The notes: generated by a model not told the origin, from the letters alone. Numbered from the stretch's first letter, positions 1 to 9,892 are shown. The stretch is 64,000 bases of DNA from Steinernema hermaphroditum (GCA_030435675.1 CM059622.1:17647001-17711000), one strand, 5' to 3'. Numbers and translations: made by a program.

Positions 1-2200
1 GAGAAAAAATCCGATTTCCAAAAAAGTGCCGAAATCGGGCTGAGTGGGTCTCGAATTCGACCTCATCCAGTCACGAGGAAGTCATTCCAGGCCGTGAACT
101 AGGGCGCATTTTTGTGGCACAACCGAGAAAGTCAGAACGGCCATAGTTTGGCTATCGAGAGCCGTTGTAAAAATTTGAGAAAAAATCCGATTTCCAAAAA
201 AGTGCCGAAATCGGGCTGAGTGGGTCTCGAATTCGACCTCATGCCGTCACGAGGAAGTCATTCCAGGCCGTGAACTTGGGCGCATTTTTGTGGCACAACC
301 GACAAAGTCAGAACGGCCATAGTTTCGCTATCGAGAGCCGTTGAAAAAATTTGAGAAAAAATCCGATTTCCAAAAAAGTGCCGAAATCGGGCTGAGTGGG
401 TCTCGAATTCGACCTCATGCCGTCACGAGGAAGTCATTCCAGGCCGTGAACTTGGGCGCATTTTTGTGGCACAACCGACAAAGTCAGAACGGCCATAGTT
501 TCGCTATCGAGAGCCGTTGAAAAAATTTGAGAAAAAATCCGATTTCCAAAAAAGTGCCGAAATCGGGCTGAGTGGGTCTCGAATTCGACCTCATGCCGTC
601 ACGAGGAAGTCATTCCAGGCCGTGAACTTGGGCGCATTTTTGTGGCACAACCGACAAAGTCAGAACGGCCATAGTTTGGCTATCGAGAGCCATTGTAAAA
701 ATTTGAGAAAAAATCCGATTTCCAAAAAAGTGCCGAAATCGGGCTGAGTGGGTCTCGAATTCGGCCTCGCCCTGTCACGAGGAAGTCATTCCAGGCCGTG
801 AGCTAGGGCGCATTTTTGTGGCACAACCGAGAAAGTCAGAACGGCCATAGTTTGGCTATCGAGAGCCGTTGAAAAAATTTGAGAAAAAATCCGATTTCCA
901 AAAAAGTGCCGAAATCGGGCTGAGTGGGTCTCGAATTCGACCTCATGCCGTCACGAGGAAGTCATTCCAGGCCGTGAACTTGGGCGCATTTTTGTGGCAC
1001 AACCGACAAAGTCAGAACGGCCATAGTTTCGCTATCGAGAGCCGTTGAAAAAATTTGAGAAAAAATCCGATTTCCAAAAAAGTGCCGAAATCGGGCTGAG
1101 TGGGTCTCGAATTCGACCTCATGCCGTCACGAGGAAGTCATTCCAGGCCGTGAACTTGGGCGCATTTTTGTGGCACAACCGACAAAGTCAGAACGGCCAT
1201 AGTTTCGCTATCGAGAGCCGTTGAAAAAATTTGAGAAAAAATCCGATTTCCAAAAAAGTGCCGAAATCGGGCTGAGTGGGTCTCGAATTCGACCTCATGC
1301 CGTCACGAGGAAGTCATTCCAGGCCGTGAGCTTGGGCGCATTTTTGTGGCACAACCGAGAAAGTCAGAACGGCCATAGTTTGGCTATCGAGAGCCGTTGT
1401 AAAAATTTGAGAAAAAATCCGATTTCCAAAAAAGTGCCGAAATCGGGCTGAGTGGGTCTCGAATTCGGCCTCGCCCTGTCACGAGGAAGTCATTCCAGGC
1501 CGTGAGCTTGGGCGCATTTTTGTGGCACAACCGAGAAAGTCAGAACGGCCATAGTTTGGCTATCGAGAGCCGTTGAAAAAATTTGAGAAAAAATCCGATT
1601 TCCAAAAAAGTGCCGAAATCGGGCTGAGTGGGTCTCGAATTCGACCTCATGCCGTCACGAGGAAGTCATTCCAGGCCGTGAACTTGGGCGCATTTTTGTG
1701 GCACAACCGACAAAGTCAGAACGGCCATAGTTTGGCTATCGAGAGCCGTTGAAAAAATTTGAGAAAAAATCCGATTTCCAAAAAAGTGCCGAAATCGGGC
1801 TGAGTGGGTCTCGAATTCGACCTCATGCCGTCACGAGGAAGTCATTCCAGGCCGTGAACTTGGGCGCATTTTTGTGGCACAACCGACAAAGTCAGAACGG
1901 CCATAGTTTCGCTATCGAGAGCCGTTGAAAAAATTTGAGAAAAAATCCGATTTCCAAAAAAGTGCCGAAATCGGGCTGAGTGGGTCTCGAATTCGACCTC
2001 ATGCCGTCACGAGGAAGTCATTCCAGGCCGTGAGCTTGGGCGCATTTTTGTGGCACAACCGAGAAAGTCAGAACGGCCATAGTTTGGCTATCGAGAGCCG
2101 TTGTAAAAATTTGAGAAAAAATCCGATTTCCAAAAAAGTGCCGAAATCGGGCTGAGTGGGTCTCGAATTCGACCTCATCCCGTCACGAGGAAGTCATTCC
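1..2200 (+). repeat. Four-monomer (704-bp) higher-order repeat within satellite A
   Basis: Variant monomers recur every fourth unit here. The GGCCTCGCCC variant of the GACCTCATGCC segment is at 763 and 1467, exactly 704 bp apart. Open frames that differ only by variant residues recur from 517, 1221 and 1925, again 704 bp apart. The pattern breaks at the next expected site near 2171, and the next GGCCTCGCCC is at 2347 (five monomers on). This is direct evidence of a local four-mer higher-order repeat that has recently expanded. It was found by eye; a self-dot-plot would define the exact phase. Confidence 0.75.
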
Positions 2201-5200
2201 AGGCCGTGAGCTAGGGCGCATTTTTGTGGCACAACCGAGAAAGTCAGAACGGCCATAGTTTGGCTATCGAGAGCCGTTGTAAAAATTTGAGAAAAAATCC
2301 GATTTCCAAAAAAGTGCCGAAATCGGGCTGAGTGTGTCTCGAATTCGGCCTCGCCCTGTCACGAGGAAGTCATTCCAGGCCGTGAGCTAGGGCGCATTTT
2401 TGTGGCACAACCGAGAAAGTCAGAACGGCCATAGTTTGGCTATCGAGAGCCGTTGTAAAAATTTGAGAAAAAATCCGATTTCCAAAAAAGTGCCGAAATC
2501 GGGCTGAGTGGGTCTCGAATTCGACCTCATCCTGTCACGAGGAAGTCATTCCAGGCCGTGAGCTAGGGCGCATTTTTGTGGCACAACCGAGAAAGTCAGA
2601 ACGGCCATAGTTTGGCTATTGAGAGCCGTTGTAAAAATTTGAGAAAAAATCCGATTTCCAAAAAAGTGCCGAAATCGGGCTGAGTGGGTCTCGAATTCGA
2701 CCTCATCCCTGTCACGAGGAAGTCATTCCAGGCCGTGAGCTAGGGCGCATTTTTGTGGCACAACCGAGAAAGTCAGAACGGCCATAGTTTGGCTATCGAG
2801 AGCCGTTGTAAAAATTTGAGAAAAAATCGGATTTCCAAAAAAGTGCCGAAATCGGGCTGAGTGGGTCTCGAATTCGACCTCATCCCTGTCACGAGGAAGT
2901 CATTCCAGGCCGTGAGCTTGGGCGCATTTTTGTGGCACAACCGAGAAAGTCAGAACGGCCATAGTTTGGCTATCGAGAGCCGTTGTAAAAATTTGAGAAA
3001 AAATCCGATTTCCGAAAAAGTGCCGAAATCGGGCTGAGTGTGTCTCGAATTCGACCTCATCCTGTCACGAGGAAGTCATTCCAGGCCGTGAGCTAGGGCG
3101 CATTTTTGTGGCACAACCGAGAAAGTCAGAACGGCCATAGTTTGGCTATTGAGAGCCGTTGTAAAAATTTGAGAAAAAATCCGATTTCCAAAAAAGTGCC
3201 GAAATCGGGCTGAGTGTGTCTCGAATTCGACCTCATCCTGTCACGAGGAAGTCATTCCAGGCCGTGAGCTTGGGCGCATTTTTGTGGCACAACCGAGAAA
3301 GTCAGAACGGCCATAGTTTGGCTATCGAGAGCCGTTATAAAAATTTGAGAAAAAATCCGATTTCCGAAATAGTGCCGAAATCGGGCTGAGTGTGTCTCGA
3401 ATTCGACCTCATCCCGTCACGAGGAAGTCATTCCAGGCCGTGAGCTTGGGCGCATTTTTGTGGCACAACCGAGAAAGTCAGAACGGCCATAGTTTGGCTA
3501 TTGAGAGCCGTTGTAAAAATTTGAGAAAAAATCCGATTTCCAAAAAAGTGCCGAAATCGGGCTGAGTGGGTCTCGAATTCGACCTCATCCCGTCACGAGG
3601 AAGTCATTCCAGGCCGTGAGCTTGGGCGCATTTTTGTGGCACAACCGAGAAAGTCAGAACGGCCATAGTTTGGCTATCGAGAGCCGTTGTAAAAATTTGA
3701 GAAAAAATCCGATTTCCAAAAAAGTGCCGAAATCGGGCTGAGTGTGTCTCGAATTCGGCCTCGCCCTGTCACGAGGAAGTCATTCCAGGCCGTGAGCTAG
3801 GGCGCATTTTTGTGGCACAACCGAGAAAGTCAGAACGGCCATAGTTTGGCTATCGAGAGCCGTTATAAAAATTTGAGAAAAAATCCGATTTCCGAAAAAG
3901 TGCCGAAATCGGGCTGAGTGTGTCTCCAATTCGACCTCATCCTGTCACGAGGAAGTCATTCCAGGCCGTGAGCTAGGGCGCATTTTTGTGGCACAACCGA
4001 GAAAGTCAGAACGGCCATAGTTTGGCTATTGAGAGCCGTTATAAAAATTTGAGAAAAAATCCGATTTCCGAAATAGTGCCGAAATCGGGCTGAGTGTGTC
4101 TCGAATTCGACCTCATCCTGTCACGAGGAAGTCATTCCAGGCCGTGAGCTAGGGCGCATTTTTGTGGCACAACCGAGAAAGTCAGAACGGCCATAGTTTG
4201 GCTATTGAGAGCCGTTGTAAAAATTTGAGAAAAAATCGGATTTCCAAAAAAAGTGCCGAAATCGGGCTGAGTGTGTCTCCAATTCGACCTCATCCTGTCA
4301 CGAGGAAGTCATTCCAGGCCGTGAGCTAGGGCGCATTTTTGTGGCACAACCGAGAAAGTCAGAACGGCCATAGTTTGGCTATCGAGAGCCATTGTAAAAA
4401 TTTGAGAAAAAATCCGATTTCCGAAAAAGTGCCGAAATCGGGCTGAGTGTGTCTCGAATTCGACCTCATCCTGTCACGAGGAAGTCATTCCAGGCCGTGA
4501 GCTTGGGCGCATTTTTGTGGCACAACCGAGAAAGTCAGAACGGCCATAGTTTGGCTATTGAGAGCCGTTGTAAAAATTTGAGAAAAAATCCGATTTCCGA
4601 AAAAGTGCCGAAATCGGGCTGAGTGTGTCTCCAATTCGACCTCATCCTGTCACGAGGAAGTCATTCCAGGCCGTGAGCTAGGGCGCATTTTTGTGGCACA
4701 ACCGAGAAAGTCAGAACGGCCATAGTTTGGCTATTGAGAGCCGTTATAAAAATTTGAGAAAAAATCCGATTTCCGAAAAAGTGCCGAAATCGGGCTGAGT
4801 GTGTCTCGAATTCGGCCTCGCCCTGTCACGAAGAAGTCATTCCAGGCCGTGAGCTTGGGCGCATTTTTGTGGCACAACCGAGAAAGTCAGAACGGCCATA
4901 GTTTGGCTATCGAGAGCCGTTGTAAAAATTTGAGAAAAAATCCGATTTCCGAAAAAGTGCCGAAATCGGGCTGAGTGGGTCTCGAATTCGGCCTCTCCCT
5001 GTCACGAGGAAGTCATTCCAGGCCGTGAGCTAGGGCGCATTTTTGTGGCACAACCGAGAAAGTCAGAACGGCCATAGTTTGGCTATTGAGAGCCGTTGTA
5101 AAAATTTGAGAAAAAATCCGATTTCCGAAAAAGTGCCGAAATCGGGCTGAGTGTGTCTCGAATTCGACCTCATCCTGTCACGAGGAAGTCATTCCAGGCC

Positions 5201-7412
5201 GTGAGCTAGGGCGCATTTTTGTGGCACAACCGAGAAAGTCAGAACGGCCATAGTTTGGCTATTGAGAGCCGTTGTAAAAATTTGAGAAAAAATCCGATTT
5301 CCGAAAAAGTGCCGAAATCGGGCTGAGTGTGTCTCGAATTCGACCTCATCCTGTCACGAGGAAGTCATTCCAGGCCGTGAGCTTGGGCGCATTTTTGTGG
5401 CACAACCGAGAAAGTCAGAACGGCCATAGTTTGGCTATCGAGAGCCGTTGTAAAAATTTGAGAAAAAATCCGATTTCCGAAAAAGTGCCGAAATCGGGCT
5501 GAGTGTGTCTCGAATTCGACCTCATCCTGTCACGAGGAAGTCATTCCAGGCCGTGAGCTAGGGCGCATTTTTGTGGCACAACCGAGAAAGTCAGAACGGC
5601 CATAGTTTGGCTATTGAGAGCCGTTATAAAAATTTGAGAAAAAATCCGATTTCCGAAAAAGTGCCGAAATCGGGCTGAGTGTGTCTCGAATTCGACCTCA
5701 TCCTGTCACGAGGAAGTCATTCCAGGCCGTGAGCTAGGGCGCATTTTTGTGGCACAACCGAGAAAGTCAGAACGGCCATAGTTTGGCTATTGAGAGCCGT
5801 TGTAAAAATTTGAGAAAAAATCCGATTTCCGAAAAAGTGCCGAAATCGGGCTGAGTGTGTCTCGAATTCGGCCTCGCCCTGTCACGAAGAAGTCATTCCA
5901 GGCCGTGAGCTTGGGCGCATTTTTGTGGCACAACCGAGAAAGTCAGAACGGCCATAGTTTGGCTATTGAGAGCCGTTATAAAAATTTGAGAAAAAATCCG
6001 ATTTCCGAAATAGTGCCGAAATCGGGCTGAGTGTGTCTCCAATTCGACCTCATCCTGTCACGAGGAAGTCATTCCAGGCCGTGAGCTAGGGCGCATTTTT
6101 GTGGCACAACCGAGAAAGTCAGAACGGCCATAGTTTGGCTATTGAGAGCCGTTGTAAAAATTTGAGAAAAAATCCGATTTCCGAAAAAGTGCCGAAATCG
6201 GGCTGAGTGTGTCTCGAATTCGGCCTCGCCCTGTCACGAGGAAGTCATTCCAGGCCGTGAGCTAGGGCGCATTTTTGTGGCACAACCGAGAAAGTCAGAA
6301 CGGCCATAGTTTGGCTATCGAGAGCCGTTGTAAAAATTTGAGAAAAAATCCGATTTCCGAAAAAGTGCCGAAATCGGGCTGAGTGTGTCTCGAATTCGAC
6401 CTCATCCTGTCACGAGGAAGTCATTCCAGGCCGTGAGCTAGGGCGCATTTTTGTGGCACAACCGAGAAAGTCAGAACGGCCATAGTTTGGCTATTGAGAG
6501 CCGTTGTAAAAATTTGAGAAAAAATCCGATTTCCGAAAAAGTGCCGAAATCGGGCTGAGTGGGTCTCGAATTCGACCTCATCCTGTCACGAGGAAGTCAT
6601 TCCAGGCCGTGAGCTTGGGCGCATTTTTGTGGCACAACCGAGAAAGTCAGAACGGCCATAGTTTGGCTATCGAGAGCCGTTGTAAAAATTTGAGAAAAAA
6701 TCGGATTTCCAAAAAAGTGCCGAAATCGGGCTGAGTGGGTCTCGAATTCGACCTCATGCCTGTCACGAAGAAGTCATTCCAGGCCGTGAGCTTGGGCGCA
6801 TTTTTGTGGCACAACCGAGAAAGTCAGAACGGCCATAGTTTGGCTATCGAGAGCCATTGTAAAAATTTGAGAAAAAATCGGATTTCCAAAAAAGTGCCGA
6901 AATCGGGCTGAGTGGGTCTCGAGTTCGACATCATGCCGTCACGAGGAAGTCATTCCAGGCCGTGAGCTTGGGCGCATTTTTGTGGCACAACCGAGAAAGT
7001 CAGAACGGCCATAGTTTGGCTATCGAGAGCCGTTGTAAAAATTTGAGAAAAAATCGGATTTCCAAAAAAGTGCCGAAAAAGGGCTGAGTGGGTCTCGAGT
7101 TCGACCTCATGCCGTCACGAGGAAGTCATTCCAGGCCGTGAACTTGGGCGCCATTTTTGTGGCACAACCGAGAAAGTCAGAACGGCCATAGTTTGGCTAT
7201 CGAGAGCCGTTGTAAAAATTTGAGAAAAAATCGGATTTCCAAAAAAGTGCCGAAATCGGGCCGAGTGGGTCTCGAATTCGACCTCATGCCGTCACGAGGA
7301 AGTCATTCCAGGCCGTGAACTTGGGCGCATTTTTGTGGCACAACCGAGAAAGTCAGAACGGCCATAGTTTGGCTATCGAGAGCCGTTGTAAAAATTTTGG
7401 AAAAAATCCGAA
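1..7412 (+). repeat. Satellite A: tandem array of ~176-bp monomers
   Basis: About 42 head-to-tail copies of a 176-bp unit fill this segment. The phrase GAGAAAAAATCCGATTTCC recurs at 1, 177 and every 176 bp after that. Copies differ by scattered substitutions and rare one-base indels. Alternating variants include AACTTGGGCG, GAGCTAGGGCG and GAGCTTGGGCG in the middle of the unit, GTGGGTCTCG or GTGTGTCTCG, and CCAAAAAAGTG, CCGAAAAAGTG or CCGAAATAGTG. Each monomer contains a perfect 8-bp dyad, CCGATTTC then GAAATCGG, separated by about 12 bases. Short A-tracts lie beside it. The array continues off the left edge of the window. Its right edge is lost at about 7412, where the sequence passes into the retroelement tail. 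A few 76-codon open frames occur (for example from 517, 1221 and 1925), but they only reflect the monomer and are not genes. Chromosomal role is unknown; a centromeric or heterochromatic location is an inference. Confidence 0.97.
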
Positions 7413-7421
7413 TTTTACGAA

Positions 7422-7427
7422 TTTATT
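7422..7427 (-). promoter_or_regulatory. AATAAA polyadenylation-type signal of the RTE fragment
   Basis: On the minus strand AATAAA lies 15 bases downstream of the reverse-transcriptase stop codon and about 10 bases before the element meets satellite A. The position suits the short 3' end of an RTE transcript. The hexamer could also occur by chance in this AT-rich tail. Confidence 0.35.
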
Positions 7428-7442
7428 GCGATATCTAACATA

Positions 7443-8609
7443 TTACATGTTGTCGCACCCCATATTTATCCAACGTCCTCTGGCTTCTTGACGCGCACGG
7501 TGCCTCCATCTTTTGCTGCCCAGTGTCTTCGTTAAGTCATCGCTCCATCGGGTTCGAGGTCTTCCGAGAGGTCTCTTCACAGGCGGGCGCCATTCTTCGA
7601 GTCGGTTGTACCAATTTTCCGGGCTTCCGTTCGCCATCTTCCAGGCGAAGTTCCACTTCCTTCTTCTTGCCGCTTCGTCGATGTCCTTCACCTTCGTGAC
7701 GCCTCGGAGCCACTCATTGGTCCTCTTGTCTATTAGACGGACTCCGGCCATTCGGCGTTCCATCCTTCGCTGAGCGGTCGCAAGCCTCTTCCGCGCTGAT
7801 TTCGTGAGCGACCAAGTTTCGGAACCGTAGAGCATGGCGGGAAGGACGCACTGATCGAAGAGTTTTCGTTTCCATCGCATCAGGACGCTTCTGGAAGTCA
7901 GAAAGTCCTTGTACTTCCTGAAAACGTTCCATCCGCTTTGAATTCTTCTGTTGATCTCCTTGGAGTGGTCTCTTCTCAGCCTGACTTCCTGTCCCAGGTA
8001 GACGAAAGCTTCGACTTGCTCGATTTCTTCTCCGTTCACGAGAATCGACGCTTCTTCTGTTGCCAGGATCTTCGTCTTCCCCCTGTTCATCTTGAGGCCG
8101 CTTCTTCGGGACACTTCGTCGAGTTCTGTCACCATCTGTTGCAGCTCTTCTTCCGTGTTGGCGATCAGCGCGATGTCGTCTGCGAAGCGTAGATTCGAGA
8201 GCTTCCGGCCGTTGATGTTGATCCCGAAGTTTTCCCAATCGAGCTCTCTGAAGATTTCTTCGAGCGTCGCTGTGAAGAGTTTTGGGCTGATCGTATCGCC
8301 CTGGCGGACTCCTCGCTGGATCTTGATCGGCACACGTTCTTCACCAATTTGGACGTAGGACGCGGCTTGATCATAGATCTTCCGCAGCAGGTTGATGATC
8401 GCAGCCGGAACTCCTTGACGTTTGATCGCGTTCCACACAGCGTTGATTTCCACGGAGTCGAACGCCTTCTCAAAGTCGACGAAAGCGACGAAGAGCGGTA
8501 GCCGGTATTCACGCGTCTTTTCCACCAGAAGATTCACGGCTTGGAGGTGGTCCACGGTTGAATAGCTTCTTCGGAATCCCGCTTGCTCCTCTGGCTGCTC
8601 AGCATCCAA
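7443..8609 (-). CDS. Partial RTE-type reverse transcriptase (388 codons, N-terminus missing)
   Basis: This is the C-terminal part of a retrotransposon reverse transcriptase, which copies element RNA into DNA at a nicked chromosomal target. The frame is open for 388 codons with no internal stop. Visible motifs are Q-A-G-F-R at residues 9-13, motif A F-V-D-F-E-K-A-F-D at 43-51 (catalytic Asp45), R-G-V-R-Q-G-D-T-I-S-P at 99-109, and motif C F-A-D-D at 142-145 (catalytic Asp144 and Asp145). These are followed by G-L-K-M-N-R-G-K-T-K at 171-180, Y-L-G at 204-206, Y-G-S-E-T-W at 261-266, and a basic C-terminal region with G-R-P-R-T-R-W at 349-355. The order and wording match RTE and BovB enzymes, closest to nematode RTE sequences as I know them. 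Codon 8609-8607 is TTG, not ATG. The frame continues upstream without a stop into non-element sequence, so there is no genuine start. Complete RTE proteins are much longer and begin with an endonuclease domain. The intact catalytic triad implies fairly recent insertion. Confidence 0.88.
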   Translation of the reverse strand: MDAEQPEEQAGFRRSYSTVDHLQAVNLLVEKTREYRLPLFVAFVDFEKAFDSVEINAVWNAIKRQGVPAAIINLLRKIYDQAASYVQIGEERVPIKIQRGVRQGDTISPKLFTATLEEIFRELDWENFGININGRKLSNLRFADDIALIANTEEELQQMVTELDEVSRRSGLKMNRGKTKILATEEASILVNGEEIEQVEAFVYLGQEVRLRRDHSKEINRRIQSGWNVFRKYKDFLTSRSVLMRWKRKLFDQCVLPAMLYGSETWSLTKSARKRLATAQRRMERRMAGVRLIDKRTNEWLRGVTKVKDIDEAARRRKWNFAWKMANGSPENWYNRLEEWRPPVKRPLGRPRTRWSDDLTKTLGSKRWRHRARQEARGRWINMGCDNM

Positions 8610-8646
8610 AATCCGCTCAATCCGAGTTGAATGGAAAAGAAAGTTT

Positions 8647-8728
8647 GGTTCGGGGGTTCGAACCCGTCACCTACTAGAACATTGCCTGACATGGAAGGCA
8701 GGTGACTTACCCACTGCGCCACATTGAC
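8647..8728 (-). pseudogene. tRNA-like sequence (degenerate tRNA or SINE head) with Pol III A and B boxes
   Basis: On the minus strand TGGCGCAGTGGG at 8721-8710 matches the internal A box. GGTTCGAACCC at 8664-8654 matches the B box except at one position. Between them, TGCCT (8700-8696) and AGGCA (8687-8683) form a perfect five-base-pair anticodon-like stem with an 8-base loop. The rest is not canonical: the seven bases expected to form the acceptor stem (GTCAATG) have no partner after the T arm, the D stem does not pair, and the T stem is only 4 bp. GTCACC (8706-8701) can instead pair with GGTGAC (8671-8666), enclosing the anticodon-like arm in one longer hairpin. A TTTT run at 8638-8635 could end Pol III transcription. 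I read it as a decayed tRNA gene or tRNA-derived SINE head, not a working tRNA. Its 3' end runs straight into the truncated retroelement. Confidence 0.5.
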
Positions 8729-8757
8729 AAGGGCATTTCGCGCCGCCATACTCATAC

Positions 8758-8764
8758 ATATATA
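8758..8764 (-). promoter_or_regulatory. TATATAT motif upstream of the tRNA-like sequence
   Basis: On the minus strand TATATAT sits about 30-36 bases before the inferred 5' end of the tRNA-like sequence at 8728, the spacing expected for an upstream TATA element that helps Pol III start-site choice. With such a short AT-rich motif, chance cannot be excluded. Confidence 0.25.
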
Positions 8765-8940
8765 CTCCGCTACCCAAAAATTGAAACCTCTTTTTCTCGC
8801 CGGTATCTGAGCGAGGGCACCTAATATTTTACACAGTTAATACACCCACCTAGACCTACCGTTTGCCAATAGTCCCGCGCCGATCGTAGAGTTGCATGAT
8901 TGACCGTTCCCTTGTGAGTGTGAGTGAAAAATTCGCTTAC

Positions 8941-8969
8941 AGCAGATTCTGTCATGTATCTGCTCTGCT
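8941..8969 (+). repeat. Island direct repeat, copy 1, with a 7-bp hairpin
   Basis: AGCAGAT, two variable bases, then TGTCATGTATCTGCTCTGCT. The last 19 bases are identical to those of copy 2. AGCAGAT (8941-8947) and ATCTGCT (8958-8964) are perfect inverted repeats around a 10-base spacer. It is followed by a pyrimidine-rich TTTCAG that looks like a splice acceptor. Confidence 0.6.
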
Positions 8970-9573
8970 TTCAGGTTAGCGTGGGGTGGATGTGTTGTAC
9001 GCGGGCACTCGGAACACAAATGTTGTATGGGCGCCGCCGTACGAATGTGGGAAACGAATGGGGAGAAACGACGAGATGGTTGTCCGACGAGAATCCGGTG
9101 ATAATTCCTGTGCGTGGGGAGCGGGGCGCGACCTAGGAAAAATACTGTATATCTGTCCACGAGGGAACGGCACCCGGTTAATACAAAAGCAACGACAAAC
9201 TCTGAAGAGCAAGCCAATAAGGAAAATAGGAACGCTGCGCAGATGGCACTCGGCGCAGGGGCTTCGCGGTGGGAGCCCGGTGCATTTTCTCAACAGATGT
9301 TGTGTTTAGATTGGGACGCCAATGGGCCCATTGTTCTTTTCCGCTGCTGTGTACCCTCAAGACACATTTGCTTTGCTTTCATCCAACACAACACATTTCA
9401 TTGAACACTTTTCTGAAAAGTCGTGGTGGGAGCACTGTAGACATGTCTAGAGGTTGGGCTGAACAGGTGAATTTGTGGTCCAGATGGATCTTCAGTGTGG
9501 TCATTGTGGATTTCTTCAGCAGCGAAAGCTAGCCGGAAAGGCCATAGTGAGCTTATTCCAGCTAGTGACGCCT

Positions 9574-9649
9574 AACCGTTCGTTCCACAAAAGGTGGAAT
9601 AGTAATACCGCTGGTAGGAATCGTTCCACTTTTTGTGAAACAAACGGTT
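9574..9649. repeat. 76-bp imperfect inverted repeat (hairpin)
   Basis: The left arm 9574-9599 and right arm 9624-9649 are reverse complements at 23 of 26 positions, around a 24-base loop. The loop contains a minor inner dyad, TACC-GCT-GGTA (9606-9616). Of the three mismatches, one becomes a G-U pair in a plus-strand RNA and two do so in a minus-strand RNA. It could be a very short foldback transposon or a small hairpin RNA. Nothing here shows transcription. Confidence 0.6.
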
Positions 9650-9808
9650 CTTCTAAAATTGGACATAACAGCATGAGTAATTATCGGAGAGGAGTGCGCC
9701 TAGGCCAGAATTGAAGCTCAATAAATTCTGGACAGAATAAGCAAGGTGAGAACAACGCTCGGATGTGTTTGTGGTGGGACCCGGCCCGATTTAAAAAATG
9801 CAACTTTG

Positions 9809-9837
9809 AGCAGATAATGTCATGTATCTGCTCTGCT
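9809..9837 (+). repeat. Island direct repeat, copy 2, with a 7-bp hairpin
   Basis: The same arrangement as copy 1, 868 bp downstream and in the same orientation, with two differing bases in the spacer. It too is followed by a pyrimidine-rich stretch ending in TTTTTAG. The two copies could be ends of a small element, remnants of a dispersed repeat, or paired splice-acceptor-like sites. Confidence 0.6.
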
Positions 9838-9892
9838 CTTTTTAGTGAACGGCGGTTTAAACACGCGCGTGAGGCGTTTAGAGCGTTTCTAC

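Larger units (their letters stand above)
7413..8630 (-). mobile_element. 5'-truncated RTE-clade non-LTR retrotransposon
   Basis: The element reads on the minus strand. Its 3' end, a short tail after the stop codon at 7443, abuts satellite A at about 7412. Reverse-transcriptase homology begins at about 8630, with a T-R-I-E-R-I-L-D-like stretch leading into the conserved Q-A-G-F-R motif. The N-terminal apurinic endonuclease and the first part of the reverse transcriptase are absent. Loss of the 5' part is the usual outcome of incomplete target-primed reverse transcription. The very short 3' untranslated region is typical of RTE elements. No target-site duplication can be recognised, because one flank is satellite A and the other is a tRNA-like sequence. 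This copy cannot retrotranspose on its own. The left boundary is placed to within a few bases and the right boundary to within about 20 bases. Confidence 0.85.
8765..9892. other. Unique, apparently non-coding part of the island
   Basis: No tandem satellite and no recognisable protein domain is found here. Several short frames (60-126 codons) overlap on both strands, for example minus 8837-9217 and plus 8986-9309. They compete for the same bases, have unremarkable composition, and resemble no family I know, so none is called a gene. The stretch does hold two copies of a 29-bp hairpin-forming motif (8941-8969 and 9809-9837) and a 76-bp imperfect hairpin (9574-9649), annotated separately. An AATAAA occurs at 9720-9725 on the plus strand without an obvious gene before it. 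Confidence 0.6.

Noticed and set aside
517..2155. Three 76-codon frames in satellite A
   Set aside because: They recur only with the 704-bp higher-order period and consist of translated monomer, with no family resemblance.
1..7412. CRISPR array reading of the regular repeats
   Set aside because: Repeats are contiguous 176-bp units without unique spacers, in a eukaryotic satellite context.
7513..8512. Other frames overlapping the reverse transcriptase (plus 7513-7773, minus 7714-8238, minus 8165-8512)
   Set aside because: They are shadows of the reverse-transcriptase frame, which alone carries the conserved motifs.
8640..8735. A functional tRNA gene
   Set aside because: There is no acceptor-stem pairing, no D stem, and the anticodon-like loop has 8 bases, so it is annotated only as tRNA-like.
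8534..8755. 73-codon minus-strand frame over the tRNA-like sequence
   Set aside because: Its peptide is a translation of the tRNA-like sequence plus a wrong frame of the retroelement, a common false prediction.
8837..9714. Overlapping short frames in the island on both strands
   Set aside because: Up to 126 codons but mutually overlapping, with no domain, signal peptide or recognisable similarity; chance frames are the simplest explanation.
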